A DNA stretch of 64,000 bases from Chloranthus sessilifolius (GCA_021018995.1 CM037587.1:86239251-86303250); one strand, 5' to 3'; positions 1 to 11,091 are shown, numbered from the stretch's first letter. The notes: generated from the letters alone by a model not told the origin. Numbers and translations: made by a program.

Positions 1-1231
1 AATTTATTTATCCCTTGATCCCATATTAGAAGCCTAAACTGAATTTCTTTATTTCAAAATCTTATAAACCCTTAATCATATGTACTACCTAAAACTTTCA
101 AGCTTTTGCCCTTATTATTTTCTAAAAATTTAGAATGCGACAAGGGGAGAAGAGGAACTGAAAGGAGTAAAAGAAAAATGGATATAGGATATGCAACAAA
201 GGGTACACCTGAGAAAGAAATAAAATGAAGGAAAAAAATATGGGAAATCAAAAGAATTCATAAAAGATGATTCTATAAAAGGAGAAGCAAGAAGCTTCCA
301 AATTGTAGAAAAATTCAAAAGGATATCTGAAACTCAAGAAAATGGGATATACCGAGAAAAAGTTTGAAATACAAGTAAATGGGAAGAAGTTATCCAACTT
401 TTTAGATACTTACTGAAGTAGAAATAGAAAGAAGAAAAGAAGATTGAAGAAAGATGAGCTGAATTCTCAGAATTTTCGAATCCTTTCTACCTTTCTTTGG
501 ATATCTCTTACCCCAAAGTCCCATTACAAGCCGAAAAAAAAACCTTCATGATTCATGGTTTACAACAGCATGAGCCTAGTTGAGATGCATATAATAAATA
601 CTATAGAGAAATAGGAAAGCAAAGGAATAGAATTGATTATCCATTCCTTGAGATTTGCTTTTATATTAATTATCCTTTGAGCTATTCATCATATACATCA
701 TATATAGAGAACCCAAAAATTCAAATATTATTTTTGAGAGTATGCCAATAGTGATAATTTGGATGAAAATATTTTCTAAATCTGCAATTTAGAGAAATCT
801 ATGATGAATAAACTTTTTATTGATATGCGCACACTCCAGGCTTAATATGAATTAAAATTGAGTTTTGATCAAGGATCACTGTTAGGATGGAAAGCAAAGG
901 ATATCGGGATCATGATTTTGAAAATAATACAACCATATAATGATAAGCTATTTACTATTTGGTATATAAAAATTTAGTTTAGAAATTTTAAATTTTTTTT
1001 CCTCTTTAATAAAATCTTTGAAAAAAAAAATCAAAAATATTTGAAGTTTGTAGGTAACTTCCCTTAAAACCTTTAGGAGACTATAACTCCTCCACTAGGG
1101 GTCACGTAGGGGTTTAAAGGTTTGTTGCTTCTACTAAATGCAATTGTGCTCCCTACGAAAGTGGAATTTAATTTTTAGATTAGTTTTTTTTTCCTTGTTT
1201 GCTAAGGACTAGCAAAGCGTAAGTTTGTGGG
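1..1231 (+). mobile_element. 3' internal region of old Athila-like element A0 (non-coding)
   Basis: No convincing ORF lies here. The stretch is A/G-rich on the plus strand and resembles the region that precedes the LTR at 40802. Shared blocks include a CCATTACAAGCC-type segment near 520 and the segment 1050-1230 (ACTCCTCC, a GGGTCAC-like block, GTGCTCCCTAC, CTAGCAAAGC). Such blocks sit between ORF2 and the 3' LTR in Athila elements. A purine run AAGTTTGTGGGTG at about 1221-1233 is placed like a polypurine tract. The start of the element is outside the window. Confidence 0.6.
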
Positions 1232-2615
1232 TGTGATTAGTCACAGAATATACCACTTTACCACCCTTAACTTAGAGATGCTAAACCTTAGTTTATTACT
1301 AATAGATCCAAAGAGTTCATCTTTGCCAAAGTGAACTTAAAAAGCAGCAAGAACTACGACCGTGTGAAGAAACGATCCACTCAAACGAAGGAACAATCGA
1401 TAAGTCAAGAAAGAGAAATTTTGATCGAACATAAATCTCGAACGAGCGAAAAAAGAAAAAGGAATTATGATTCATGAACAAACGAAAGAAGCTATGACAG
1501 GAGGAACCAAATTAAAATCACGAACGTTCGAAAGAGCAAAAATTGTATAGAAAGAAGAACAATCGTACACACGAAAGTATGAAATGAAGCTCATGCTGCT
1601 AATCATGTGAAGTCTACACCGCCATGCACAGAATTAGAAGATCTCTCGAATTAGAAGTTTGGTAACTGACAGATCTGAGAAGATTGGTGAAAGAACCCAG
1701 AAAATCATTGCTACTAAAATCAACAAGAAAAAGTCCTGCACGCATCTACCATCTAGAGCAAGGAAGAACTAAGATTAGAAGTATAGTTATTTTTGAAATA
1801 TTTTGTTAAGAAGTTTTCTTTTATTAAGACTTGAATAATGTAAACTGACCCCTTATGATCTATAAATTAGAGGGCTTGATGTAGGAATTCTTTATCGAAG
1901 GAATTCTTAGCATCAATTGACGACTGAGGTTGAGTTTTCTTCCGATCAAGAGTAGAGTAGTTTAGATATCTAAGGTTTCTCGAGAGCAATTGACACTTGT
2001 GATCGGGAGCTAGAAGATTAGAGTAGAGTATCTGCAGTTTCTCAGGAGCAATTGACGCCTGTAATTAAGGGATGAAAGCTCTTTCTATTGCCTAGTTTAG
2101 ATTTATTTTCATGCATTTTTACTGCTTTGTAAACATCTAAAAGTTTTTTATTTGAAATGATGACTCATATTGAGAATTTGTAGATTAGTGTAACGATTTA
2201 ACTTTGCCATCTTCAGTTTTCTTGAGTTTGATTGACGCCCAAATTTCGGGAAGATTGTTATAAATCTGTGTTAAGGAATTCTAGTTATTGATTAATGCCT
2301 AAATTCTAGAGGACTGAGATATGGTGTAACGATACTTTATTTCTAATCATTTGATATATGAAGAATTGTTATTGACGGTCATAATCTGGAATGAGGAGGA
2401 TTTGAATTTATTTTCTGTAATTAGTTTAAAACAACTCATTCTTTTATTTATTTTTCTCCAGTAATTTAGATTCTTAAAAGATAAATAAATGTTTTTGAAG
2501 ACACAAACATAGAAAAATAATCACCTTCCTCTTGGGAATGATCCAATACTTGTGCTGCAATTTCCATTATACGCTTGTAGTAGGTTATGACTTAGTACGA
2601 ATAAAAGCTCAAACA
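1232..2615 (+). repeat. LTR of Athila-like element A0
   Basis: The left edge follows the PPT-like purine run. The first bases (about TGTGATTAGTCACAG, then a block like TACCACTTTACCACCCTTAACTTAG) align with the starts of the other Athila LTRs at 33657, 40802, 35943 and 52458. The right edge is CAAACA, followed at once by the primer site. A TATA box lies near 1860. The part before it (1330-1600) is crowded with CGA-containing motifs; the part after it has repeats ending in ATTGACGCC or ATTGACACT. The exact first base is uncertain by a few nucleotides. Confidence 0.65.
1858..1868 (+). promoter_or_regulatory. Putative TATA box of A0 LTR
   Basis: TCTATAAATTA sits about 630 bp into the LTR, between the CGA-motif-rich part and the repeat-rich right part. 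This is the expected place for the U3/R border. Confidence 0.45.
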
Positions 2616-2621
2616 AGTTTT

Positions 2622-2639
2622 TGGCGCCGTTGCCGGGGA
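2622..2639 (+). other. Primer binding site of A0 (tRNA-Asp type)
   Basis: TGGCGCCGTTGCCGGGGA begins 7 bp after the LTR end. It matches the Athila-type primer site complementary to the 3' end of plant tRNA-Asp. It is the most canonical of the three Athila-type primer sites in the window. Confidence 0.85.
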
Positions 2640-2908
2640 AGCAGATTTTATTTTATTTTTATTGTTATTTTGGAAACCAATATTTGTCTTTCTCTTTTTA
2701 TTTTTCTTTATATTTTTATATTTTTAATCACTTTTTAAATCTTTTGCAACTTTATTCAGAGTAGCGAATCAAAGGTTTAAACACTTCTTCTGATAAGAGA
2801 AGTCAGAGGCTCAGATTTGTTTTCTATTCTTGCTTTCTAGAATAAAAAATAAATAAATAAATAAAAAACAAAAACTAAAAACATAAAAATATTGATATTT
2901 TTTGGTGT

Positions 2909-3014
2909 ATGCATCACACTCGAGAGGATCCCTCTCAACACCTGAGGGACTTTATATAACCTTGCATGATGTTACAATTGTCGATAGCTAATAATGAGGC
3001 CATTAAATTAAAAT
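2909..3014 (+). pseudogene. gag: Truncated gag start of A0, cut by Tat element N
   Basis: About 35 codons can be read. The peptide has an E-D-P-S-Q-H-L-R-D-F motif, then a TAA stop at 2957, then I-A-N-N-E-A-I-K-L-K. These match the conserved gag segment seen in R (E-D-P-Y-K-H-I-D-Q-F, then E-A-T-R-L-R). The reading ends where the LTR of element N starts at 3015. The space from the primer site to this motif is short (about 270 bp, T- and A-rich), so part of the leader and the gag N-terminus may be missing. It encodes no functional protein. Confidence 0.6.
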
Positions 3015-3373
3015 TGTAGACACCCATAATTGGCCAAAGGCCTGATCGAAATGTACTTCGAGAGAGGCACCCCCTGAGCTTTCGATACCACCCCCCATAC
3101 CCTTAGGTACTTTCCCAGACCCTTAGAAACCTTCCCAAATCTTTAGAAATTACCCCCAATCTCTCTGAACCCACAGTTAACCCTCCTGGGCAGTTGTCAA
3201 AGAGAGATGTGCCAGGGATTCCAGGGACTTTTACTGAGATGAAATCTTATACCATTGAAAAGTATAGGTTCTCAGCTTTCCAACAAGCCAAGAATCACCT
3301 AAATCTGAGTTGTACATCAAAAGTTACGGTGATCTGAGCAGTGCCCAAGAGTTGCACTTGGTTAAGGCATACA

Positions 3374-3522
3374 TGGCGCATCTATTACATGCGCCAAGCA
3401 ATTTTTTTCCAAAAATGGCTTGGTGCACCTAATACACAAGCCAAATATAGGTGGGACCCCCCTCGAGCTCTAAACTTCCAGACACTGTAACTATGCTTGG
3501 CATGTGTAATACACACGCCAAG
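3374..3522 (+). repeat. Three copies of the Tat palindromic motif in the LTR of N
   Basis: Imperfect inverted repeats with arms TTGGCGCA and TGCGCCAAG around an AT-rich TNTATTA-type centre lie at about 3374-3398, 3419-3444 and 3495-3522. Each is about 26 bp. They sit about 270-420 bp upstream of the TATA box. Confidence 0.8.
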
Positions 3523-3793
3523 TTTAGCTACAGTAAGGTTTTTGCTCGAAATCCACTTTTGGGGTTTGACTTATTGACCATCTCAATGTTTAAGCTGGGA
3601 TTCATTAGGATTGTTGCACCCCTGATTACCCTATTTGCAACCCTTTAGTCATTTGAAACGTCACCCATCATCTACCGTTGAAGCCCATTGCCCACATTTC
3701 CAAGCTCTCAAAATCCAAGGAAGCCATAGATTAGTAGATTACCTAATTGCTAACCCTAATTAGCACTTAAGCACCCTCCGAACGTCCCTTTTT

Positions 3794-3804
3794 CCTATAA
3801 ATAG
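3794..3804 (+). promoter_or_regulatory. TATA box of the LTR of N
   Basis: CCTATAAATAG lies about 780 bp into the LTR. The same box stands at the matching position in both LTRs of M, which supports it as the element's core promoter. Confidence 0.7.
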
Positions 3805-4512
3805 AGAGGCACCCTTCCCTTTACAAAGGCTTGAAAAAAATTTCAAGAGAGAAGCTTTTCCTCCCTTTGGTGCACCCATTCCGTACAAATTCCAGAATTC
3901 AAAAGCCCCCCTTGAGACCCCATCATCCACTAAAAAACCTTGAGTTAGGAGAGAACCACCCCCTAGCCTTCTTCCTCTACCCCTTAGCTATCAAGCCTAG
4001 AGGTTAGAACCCATTCTCCAACCAGTCAAGCTATTGGAAGCTCGTCAAGTGCACCTACGCGAAGGTCAACACGCGTGCTACAAGGGCCCGAGAGCTCCGG
4101 CTCTCCCCTCTATTCTTCTACCTTCTTAGCTTTTGCTCTACCCTTAAATTTGTGCCATTACGTCATAAAAATCCAGATAGTGGTGGAGGGGTACTAATAG
4201 GTTAAAGGTGCCTTAGGGCAAGAGGAAGTGCTCTTTTCTTTTTTATTTTTCAAGTTTATTTTGGCGACAAATAGAGACCGCTTTTAAGTAGGTTGGTCGG
4301 GTGCCTAACACCTTCCCGATTGATAACCGAAGCCCCTACCCAAGAGCCTTTTTCATAGACTGGTGAATCAGAGTCACATTTTTGGCATTTCGGTGGTTAT
4401 AAAATTGATTTAGGTTTCCCGGGACACCAAAAGCTCTAGGTGTCAATTCTATATTTTTTTACGAGTGCACATCGTCACGATGGGACTGTCAAAAATCCCA
4501 CGGTTGCACAGA

Positions 4513-4530
4513 TGACGACTCTGCTGGGGA
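4513..4530 (+). other. Primer binding site of Tat element N
   Basis: TGACGACTCTGCTGGGGA starts two bases after the LTR end. It corresponds to the TGGCGACTC-type primer site of Tat/Ogre elements (tRNA-Arg type as I recall), with one change at position 3. Confidence 0.8.
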
Positions 4531-4532
4531 GT

Positions 4533-5870
4533 AGCTAGTAGAGCTTCCCCTTGAAATTTGGCCTTTTTCTTTATTTTCAATAACGTTTAGCTATTTTTAA
4601 ATTTTTGTTATTTTACTCACCCCCACGGTTCAGTCTTGCTTTTACTTACCCCTACTTTTTTGTCATTTACATGTCTTAGCCGATTGGCAGGCCTACTTGA
4701 GCATCGTCTTTACATTTCCTTTACTTTTATGTCATTACATGCCTTAGCCGATTGGCGGACTTGCATTTTTTATACACCTTAGCTGTTTGGCAGGTCTATG
4801 TGAGCATTTACTTTATTGCATTCATATCCTACCAGTGGACGCCGGCCCGTAGAGGCGGAACGGGACCATATCCATCCATTTTTTGACTTTAAGAAAACTC
4901 CCTTAAAATCTGAAATTAAAATTGAACCAAGAGGGGGTCTTAATTGAATTTTTACGGGGGTTGATTTTCATGGGTTGGGAATTCTAGGCAAAGATATAAA
5001 CATCTCGGTTCTCGGTATGATGACAACCCCTAGTGGTGATGATCCGGAAAAGAACTACCCCACCTAGTATCTGAGAAGGCGGTTGCGCCGGAGGTATATC
5101 AGGTGGGTAACCTATCCAGTCACGAAGCCTAAAACCCTTGGGGGAGAGCGTTAGTAGTCCCGAATCAGCCTTGTATCCCTAGGTTCGGTGAGGAGAGACC
5201 CGTTGAAACTAAGAAATTAGTCCCCAGAAGCATCGCTTCTCGAAGACCAAAAAAATAGACTAAATTCGGGCTTGCTGGTCTGCTGTCAAGATTATTTGAC
5301 CCCACTATGCATGGTGCATGTAAAACACATGCCAAGCCATTTTTTTCCAGGTTTGCATTAACGCATATATTACATGCGCCAAGCTTTAAAAACCCAGGTT
5401 TTCTTTGGCGCATGTAATACACGCGCCAAGCTTTGATTGATCAGATTTGGCCTAGCGCATGTAATACACATGCCAAACCCAAACTGAGCAGTGCAGCCCA
5501 AAATTTGAGGCCTTTTTAACATCCCTGAGTTCCCCGCTTAGTGGTTTAGCACCTCCGATTAGGTCCCGCACTATCCAACACCCAATACGCCCCCGCCGGT
5601 CAAAATAGGGTTACTTCCTATCCACTCTCTCCGTGGGATCGGGTTGTTTGCATTGATTCCCGAACCTTCAATAGATCAAAGAGTTCCCCTTTAATTCTTC
5701 CGAAACACGTCAGGGTCACACCGCGAGATTTATTTAGGGTACAAATACCACTTGAAACGGGAATTCCAGGGCCCCAAAATGCTTCATCATAAAAATTCAC
5801 TTACAAAAAAATCTTTAAATGGAAAAAAATAGATATAAACTAAAAAAAAAATTGAAAAAGGAAAAACCAC
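4533..5870 (+). other. Untranslated leader of element N, with palindromes
   Basis: No ORF is supported. The region contains short repeats of a CCTTAGCCGATTGGC-type block (4675-4800), also found in the M leader on the minus strand (27840-27990). Four Tat palindromes follow at about 5311-5336, 5367-5393, 5404-5430 and 5452-5477. The end (5560-5800) resembles the M leader just before gag. Confidence 0.65.
5311..5477 (+). repeat. Four copies of the Tat palindromic motif in the gag leader of N
   Basis: These are imperfect inverted repeats of the same type as in the LTR. The best is at 5404-5430, with arms TTTGGCGC and GCGCCAAG. Spacers of about 10-30 bp carry CCAGG or CAGGTTT. The cluster lies about 400 bp before gag. 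Confidence 0.8.
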
Positions 5871-7165
5871 TATGGTGTTGGCACAACGGCATCGCCTTAC
5901 CCTCCATCATCTCGTAGAGGAAGAAGGAGAAAGCTTTATGGGCCTCATCCAAGGCACCCGTACCCCACCCGCCACCAATCCATGTCGTGGGCAACAGATC
6001 CGACATACACTGATCCTGATTCATCCCCGCCGCATTCCCCAACTCATTCCGACATGGAAGAAGTGTTCACATCCATCCCCCTCACCCAACCCCCATTTAC
6101 CGTCACCGAGCACTTCAGTGTACCCATTTTCCCATCCACCACCACTCAAAACATCCAAAGTTCGACCCCCCAATCCCCCTCATTTTCTCAAACCATGCCA
6201 ATTTTCCCCTCCATGACCATTCCAAATCCCTCCCATCCTCCATTCACATCCACCGAAAACCCAACCCGATTCCCTACCTTTACCACCATACCCCATTTTC
6301 CATATTCCCAACATCTACCCGATCCACCCGCATTTACCCATACCACACCGAATTTTTCCCATATCCCCCCATCTACCCAGGTCATGCCCATTTTTTCCAG
6401 GGCCAAGCCCAATTTTCCAACCACATCTATCTCATCCACACCCCACCATCCCTTGGATACACCACCTCCATCCAATCCCTATCCAATGGCTATGATGGAT
6501 GAGATGGTCCGGGCCTATACAAGTTGGAAGGCCTCCCAAAAAATTCCTCCTCATCCTCACCACATATCTTCTAACCAATCAAACACACTCCCAATTCTCC
6601 ATGCTTCTTTACCTTAAACCCACCAGGGCCTAACGGCCCAAACCCTCATCATCCATGCCATTATGGGCTAGACCCATTAGGGCCCAATGACCCGGACCCA
6701 CCAGGGGCCAAACGCTCAGGCCCACCAAGGCCCAATGGCTCAGTCCCACCAAGGGACAACAGGCTAGACCCACTAAGGCCCAATGGGCCAGACCCATCAA
6801 GCCCCAATTTCCCAAACCCAACTAGGCCCAATGGGCCACAACTTCCCAAGGCCTTATGGCCCAAACCCCTCCAAATTCCCTATCTTATACCCAAGCCCAG
6901 CAACGCCCAAACCTGGGACCCTCATACCCATACCCTCCACAATTCCCTTGATACCTCCCTCACACACAAACCTCACACATAGCCCAAAGCGGGAGCCAAG
7001 CACTTATCCTTCATCAACCCCAAGTCACCCATCCCCATGCATCACAAAGCCATCTCCAAGCATTCCCTCAAACATAGTGGCCCCATCATGGCTTAATCCA
7101 AAATCCAAATTCCACTCATCCTATCACTCCATAGAACCTCCCTCACATCCAATGGTCCTATCAGG
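5871..7165 (+). pseudogene. gag: gag N-terminal region of Tat element N
   Basis: The region encodes the Pro/Ser/Thr-rich N-terminal half of a Tat-type Gag. A long open stretch (5982-6617) begins M-S-W-A-T-D-P-T-Y-T-D-P-D-S-S and closely matches M (M-S-W-A-V-D-P-A-Y-V-D-P-D-S-S). Reading the same frame further upstream gives a basic R-R-R-R-K-L-Y-G-P segment shared with M. A competing frame from an ATG at 5872 is also open, so the true start is unclear. Near 6480 the conserved M-D-E-M-V-R-A-Y-T-S-W appears. After a stop at 6617 the region runs through a GGCCCAATGGGCC-rich minisatellite and more Pro-rich sequence. The Retrotrans_gag core, the His/Cys motif and all of pol, present in M, are absent. 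Not functional. Confidence 0.7.
6640..6850 (+). repeat. Minisatellite in gag of N (about 24-bp units)
   Basis: Degenerate repeats of a GACCCACTAAGGCCCAATGG-like unit lie in tandem; each about 24 bp would encode about eight residues rich in Gly, Pro and Gln. The same repeat occurs at the matching place in M gag (25690-25835, minus strand). Confidence 0.65.
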
Positions 7166-7171
7166 CAGAAG

Positions 7172-8423
7172 TGTACAATCAAAACCCCCAAGGAAGAAGT
7201 GTATTATGGCAGCCGAAACCCAATCAAGGAAACCTTTTTGAAAACCCAAAATACCTTCAAAATTCCTACCCTATCCCATGGCCACAATAAATTCTAAGAA
7301 AATACCCTCTTTAAGGTCTACAAGCAGTCATAATATAGTCAGTGCAAGCCAAGCTGAGAGACAATAAAAGAATTCCATCAAGCTGACTATGACGGAATCG
7401 ACGTCCATGTCATAGCCTTTGATAAGATTAAAGAAAAGAAAATAAAAATATACAAGCTCAAAGCAAAGAGGACGTGGTGAAAATCCGAAAGGGGGCCATG
7501 GGTAAAAATAACGAGCTTGTGCGGACCAGGTGAAAACCTGAAAAGGCGCCTGGGGTAAAAATGCAAACCCATAGACATAGTGAAAACCTTAGAGGGCGCT
7601 GCGAGTAAAAAGAGGGAAACAACGGGCATGACGGAAACACACCTTGGGCATTGTGAGTAAGAAAGTTGAAATGGAGAAATGAAAAAGAAAATAAATAAGA
7701 TCCCCTTGGTTCCCCTCCCGCATTACCCGATTCTCGACAGGGCCGCTCATGTTAGCTCAAATCTAGGTCTCGACCAAGAATGTTTTCGTAACTACACCGT
7801 CAAGCGTATGACCCAGGCTAAGGAGAAAAAGGTCGATTCAATCCAAAGGAATAAATGTTCTGACCTTGGTAAAAATTACTGAATTTCACTAAGGACCAAC
7901 CATTAAAGGGGGTTCGACCATGCTCCAAAGGGGACCCGTCATCTCCCCGATAATTAAGGCATCAAGCAAAAAAAATAACAAAAAAAAGACGGCAAGGAGA
8001 CCATTTTTGTCAAAGAAAACAGATTTTCCTTCCCCATTTTCACACCCACATTGTGTGCACCACCATAGGGCAAGGAGCCCCTTTTTGCAAAAGATAATAG
8101 ACTTTCTTTTCTGTGCCCATACTATGCACTTTCTATCTTAAAAGAAGTCCATCAATCAAAGAAAGGAGGAATAACATTGTTTTATAAGATAATAGATTTC
8201 CCTTTCTCATGTACAAACCTTTATTAAGCAGACACCACATCTCAAAAAATAATATGTGACATGTCTAGCTTATTTCTTTCTTCCCTTCTTTCTCTTTACA
8301 AAAGTGCAAAAATAATAAAAACATAAAGAAAATATGTATACCAAAAAGACGTATCTAATTAGGGGTTTCTTATGCCCCTTTCTATGGTTTTGATCTATGC
8401 AAAAAGGTATGTGCAGGATGGAA
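7172..8423 (-). other. Non-coding region 3' of the antisense genes in N
   Basis: Read on the minus strand, this matches 16689-17960 of M on the plus strand, including three repeats of about 50 bp (TTTTTACCC followed by a GCGCCCTC-like block and TTTTCAC). Open stretches here conflict between frames and I do not believe them. In each element the region separates the antisense gene pair from pol. In N, pol is missing, so it abuts gag. Confidence 0.6.
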
Positions 8424-8702
8424 TCAATGACCCAACTTGTGCTTGAAGGCACAGATCTCTGCACGTAAAGTATCCTCCTATACGTCCCGCTCTACCATCC
8501 AATGGTCATGAAGACTTCTATACCATTTTCGAGAGGCATCAGTAGCGCCAAGAGCGCCACTCAAAGCCCTTTTCAGACGAAGGACCTCACACTCAGCTAT
8601 AATAGCTCTGGCTTTTGCCACTTTTGCTTTAACCTTTTGTCTCTCGAAATGATCATGCAGGACACGCTTCTCATCCACTAATAGCTCAATTCAGGATCAA
8701 AG
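8424..8702 (-). pseudogene. C-terminal tail of the DUF7745-like gene of N
   Basis: On the minus strand this encodes a charged, coiled-coil-like segment (D-E-K-R-V-L-H-D-H-F-E-R-Q-K-V-K-A-K, then a run of Ala, Arg, Glu and Leu) and ends with A-E-I-C-A-F-K-H-K-L-G-H and TGA at 8426-8424. The same tail, ending in G-H-stop, occurs at 16430-16688 in M. One stop (about 8480) interrupts it. Its upstream part is at 29719-30965; element M separates the two halves with a short target duplication (TATCG at 8703-8707). Confidence 0.7.
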
Positions 8703-9427
8703 TATCGTGTGCAATTGTGGGAATCGTGATGATCCGGTCGTGACGATGCGCTCTCTCCTAAAAAGTTTAGAGTTATCACCAGGAGCTTTCGATGTCCCGG
8801 GAAACCCAAATCAATTTTTATAAGCACGGAAGTGTCACAAATATGACTTTGTTTTACCGATTCACACCAAAGGTTCTTGGTAGGGGCTTCGGTTATCGAT
8901 CGGGAAGGTGTTAGGCACCCGATCAACCCGCTTAATACTGTCTCTACTTATGGCCAAAACAAAAATAAAAGATAAAAAGAAAAAGGTACTCCCCTTTACC
9001 CTAAGGCACTAATGATCCTCTTTGTGCCCCTTCGCTTTTGTTAAAATTTTGATGCCGTAGCGACACAAATGAGTGGATAAAGGGAAAATCAAGAAGGTAG
9101 AGGAATAGAGGGGAGAGCCGGAGCTCTCAAGCCCTTGTTGCACTGCTATGGACCTTTGCATAGGTGTGCTTCAGTGAGCTTCCGATGGATTGTATGGTTA
9201 GATCAAGGGTTCTAGCTCCCAGGGCTTGAAGGCTAAGAGGTAGAGAAGGGAAGCGAGGGGATAGTTATCTCCTAAACTTGGAGTGTTTTAAGAAAAGGTG
9301 AGATCTAAAGGGATATTAGAATTCTGGAATTTATATGGGGATGGTGCACCAAAGGGGGAAAGGGAGCTCTTTTTCTTTTTTCTCTCTTTGGAAAAATTTC
9401 AAGCCCTTTCAAAGGGAGGGGTGCCTC

Positions 9428-9438
9428 TCTATTTATAG
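9428..9438 (-). promoter_or_regulatory. TATA box in the 3' LTR of M
   Basis: Plus-strand TCTATTTATAG, i.e. CTATAAATAGA on the coding strand of M, at the same LTR position as in N and the 5' LTR of M. Confidence 0.65.
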
Positions 9439-9718
9439 GAAAAGGAGAGGCTAAGAGGGTGTTTAGAGGCTAAGTAGGTTTAGGAATTAGGTAATCTAGC
9501 CATCTAAGGATTTCAAGGATTTTTAGAGCCTTGGAAAGTGGGAAAACTAGCTCCAATGGTGGATAATAGGTTAGAGCTTTCAGTCACTCAAAGGGTTGCA
9601 AATAGAATAGGAATGGGTGCAACAGAACAAGAAAAACACATCCAAGGGATCAAGATGGTCAACAAGTCAAACTCTAATCTTGAAATTCAAGCAGAAAACC
9701 AGGGTTACTGCAGCTAAG

Positions 9719-9890
9719 CCTGGCACAACTAATAGTTGCACCAAGCTTATGTACAGTAAAACAGTGCCAAAGATGGGTTTGGGAAGTTGACTACCCGAGG
9801 TGGGATCCACTTGTACGTTGGCGCAACTAATACTTTCGCCAAGCCATTTCTTCCTAGAAATGGCTTGGCGGATGTATTACATGTGCCAAA
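9719..9890 (-). repeat. Three copies of the Tat palindromic motif in the 3' LTR of M
   Basis: Inverted repeats at about 9719-9744 (TGGCACAACTAATAGTTGCA core), 9818-9843 and 9863-9890. They lie upstream of the TATA box on the minus strand, as in N. Confidence 0.75.
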
Positions 9891-10310
9891 ACCCTAGGGG
9901 TCCCCATTTCAAAACCCTAATTTGTCTCAATCTTTGGAATGCCATATCTTTCTGTGTACAACTTCTATTAGGGTGATTCTTGGCTTGTTGGAAAGATGGA
10001 GACATCTACTTTTCAATGGTATATTATTCAATCATAGTAGCAGATCTCAGCCATTCCTAGTGCTCCCCTCTTGATCATTGCCCGGGAAAGTCTAGGTATG
10101 GGTTTCGAAGGGGTTCTAAAGGTTGGGATTTGGTTTCTAAAGGTTTGAAGAGGTTTCCAAGGGATCAGTGGTTACTCCTAAGGGTTTGGGATGAATCCTA
10201 AGGTTTTGGGAAGGTTCCTAAGGGTTTGATATATGTCATCAGAAGCTCGAAAGTGTGCCTCTCTCAAAGTGTGTTTCGATCGGGCCTTAGGCCAAATTTG
10301 GGTGTCTACA

Positions 10311-10326
10311 GATGCCCCTCTTTAGT
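10311..10326 (-). other. Polypurine tract of element M
   Basis: On the minus strand ACTAAAGAGGGGCATC immediately precedes the TGTAGACACC start of the 3' LTR. The purine run next to the LTR is the expected plus-strand primer. Confidence 0.75.
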
Positions 10327-10599
10327 ATCCGATCACTAATGATCGAATGTCAAAGATAAAAGACATTCGAAAAGGCCCAAGGCATTACTAACGGATCCAC
10401 TATATTCAAAATGAACCTCACAGTTTACGGCCAACCCTGTGAGGCATTGACTGCCCCATTTGACTGGTCACGGGTGCCCCTGTATGAAGCAGAGTTCGAG
10501 GTCTTCGGGCGAACCCAACGATCCCCTAATTGATATAGCACGACTACCGGAGCGAAGTGAATAGACGTTGCAACGCTTGTTGGGAGTATGTGTCGCTTT

Positions 10600-10905
10600 T
10601 TGTTATTATTTTATGTAGAATATTTTGCTATTTTATGTGGAGATTTTTTATGGTATCATCTTATGTGAAGTTTTTTGGATTTTTGTTATACTTTTATGTG
10701 AATTTTTTTGGTATTTTATGTGATTTATTTTGGTATTTTATGTGAATTTTTTGGATTTTTGTTATCAATTTATGTGAATTTATTTTGGTATTTTATGTAT
10801 CATTTTATGTAAGTTTTATTTAGTATTTTATGTATCATTATATGTGAATTGCTTTTGGTATTTTATGTGAGTTTTTTTTGAATTTTTTTTATCATTTTAT
10901 GTGTG
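10600..10905 (+). repeat. T-rich minisatellite (TTTTATGTGAATTTTTTGG-like units)
   Basis: Repeated variants of TTTTATGTGA followed by T-runs and GGTA, in irregular units of about 20-40 bp. Confidence 0.65.
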
Positions 10906-11091
10906 ATCGGGATTCTTTGAGCATGCTCATCGATCTCGATCCATTTATTCTAGCACAGCTTCCCAAGAAAGTCAAATGGGATTTGATATACCATTTGGGG
11001 GTGTGTGCACCTATAGAACAATAAATCGAAAGAAAAGGGGTTAGGTCAGGTGCGTATAAACCAAACCTAGCCAGAACCCAGCCTAGAAGTA

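Larger units (their letters stand above)
3015..4510 (+). repeat. 5' LTR of Tat element N
   Basis: It begins TGTAGACACCC and ends GCACA, the same termini as the LTRs of M. Shared internal landmarks are the TATA box, a TTTGGTGCACC block downstream of it, and a right end with CATCGTCACGATGGGA. It is visibly more diverged from the two M LTRs than those are from each other. Three copies of the Tat palindrome lie at 3374-3522, upstream of the TATA box. Confidence 0.85.
3015..8707 (+). mobile_element. Tat/Ogre-like element N, left part (pol missing)
   Basis: This is a plus-oriented element starting with an LTR at 3015. It continues with primer site, leader and gag to about 7165, then passes directly into sequence that in element M lies downstream of pol (7172-8702 matches the reverse complement of 16430-17960). 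Pol is therefore absent. The element is interrupted at 8707/8708 by M and resumes at 29719. Its 3' LTR is not seen; the right part is cut at 33656 by an Athila insertion. The left flank AAAAT (3010-3014) would be one copy of its target-site duplication. Confidence 0.75.
8708..10310 (-). repeat. 3' LTR of element M
   Basis: 1603 bp, running on the minus strand from TGTAGACACCC (10310) to GCACA (8708). It aligns along its length with 28153-29718, with scattered substitutions and small indels. It is preceded on the minus strand by a polypurine tract and followed by TATCG, which pairs with CATCG at the other end. Confidence 0.9.

Noticed and set aside
130..318. Minus-strand ORF of 62 codons
   Set aside because: Low-complexity A/G-rich strand of the Athila 3' region; Phe/Ser-rich product without homologue in the window.
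6188..6864. Gly/Val-rich ORFs antisense to gag of N
   Set aside because: Mirror images of the Pro-rich gag and its minisatellite.
7387..7640. Minus-strand ORFs also found at 17486-17739 (plus)
   Set aside because: Similar because the nucleotide sequence with the 50-bp repeats is conserved; the frames compete, differ in length and have no recognisable domain. Kept as non-coding.
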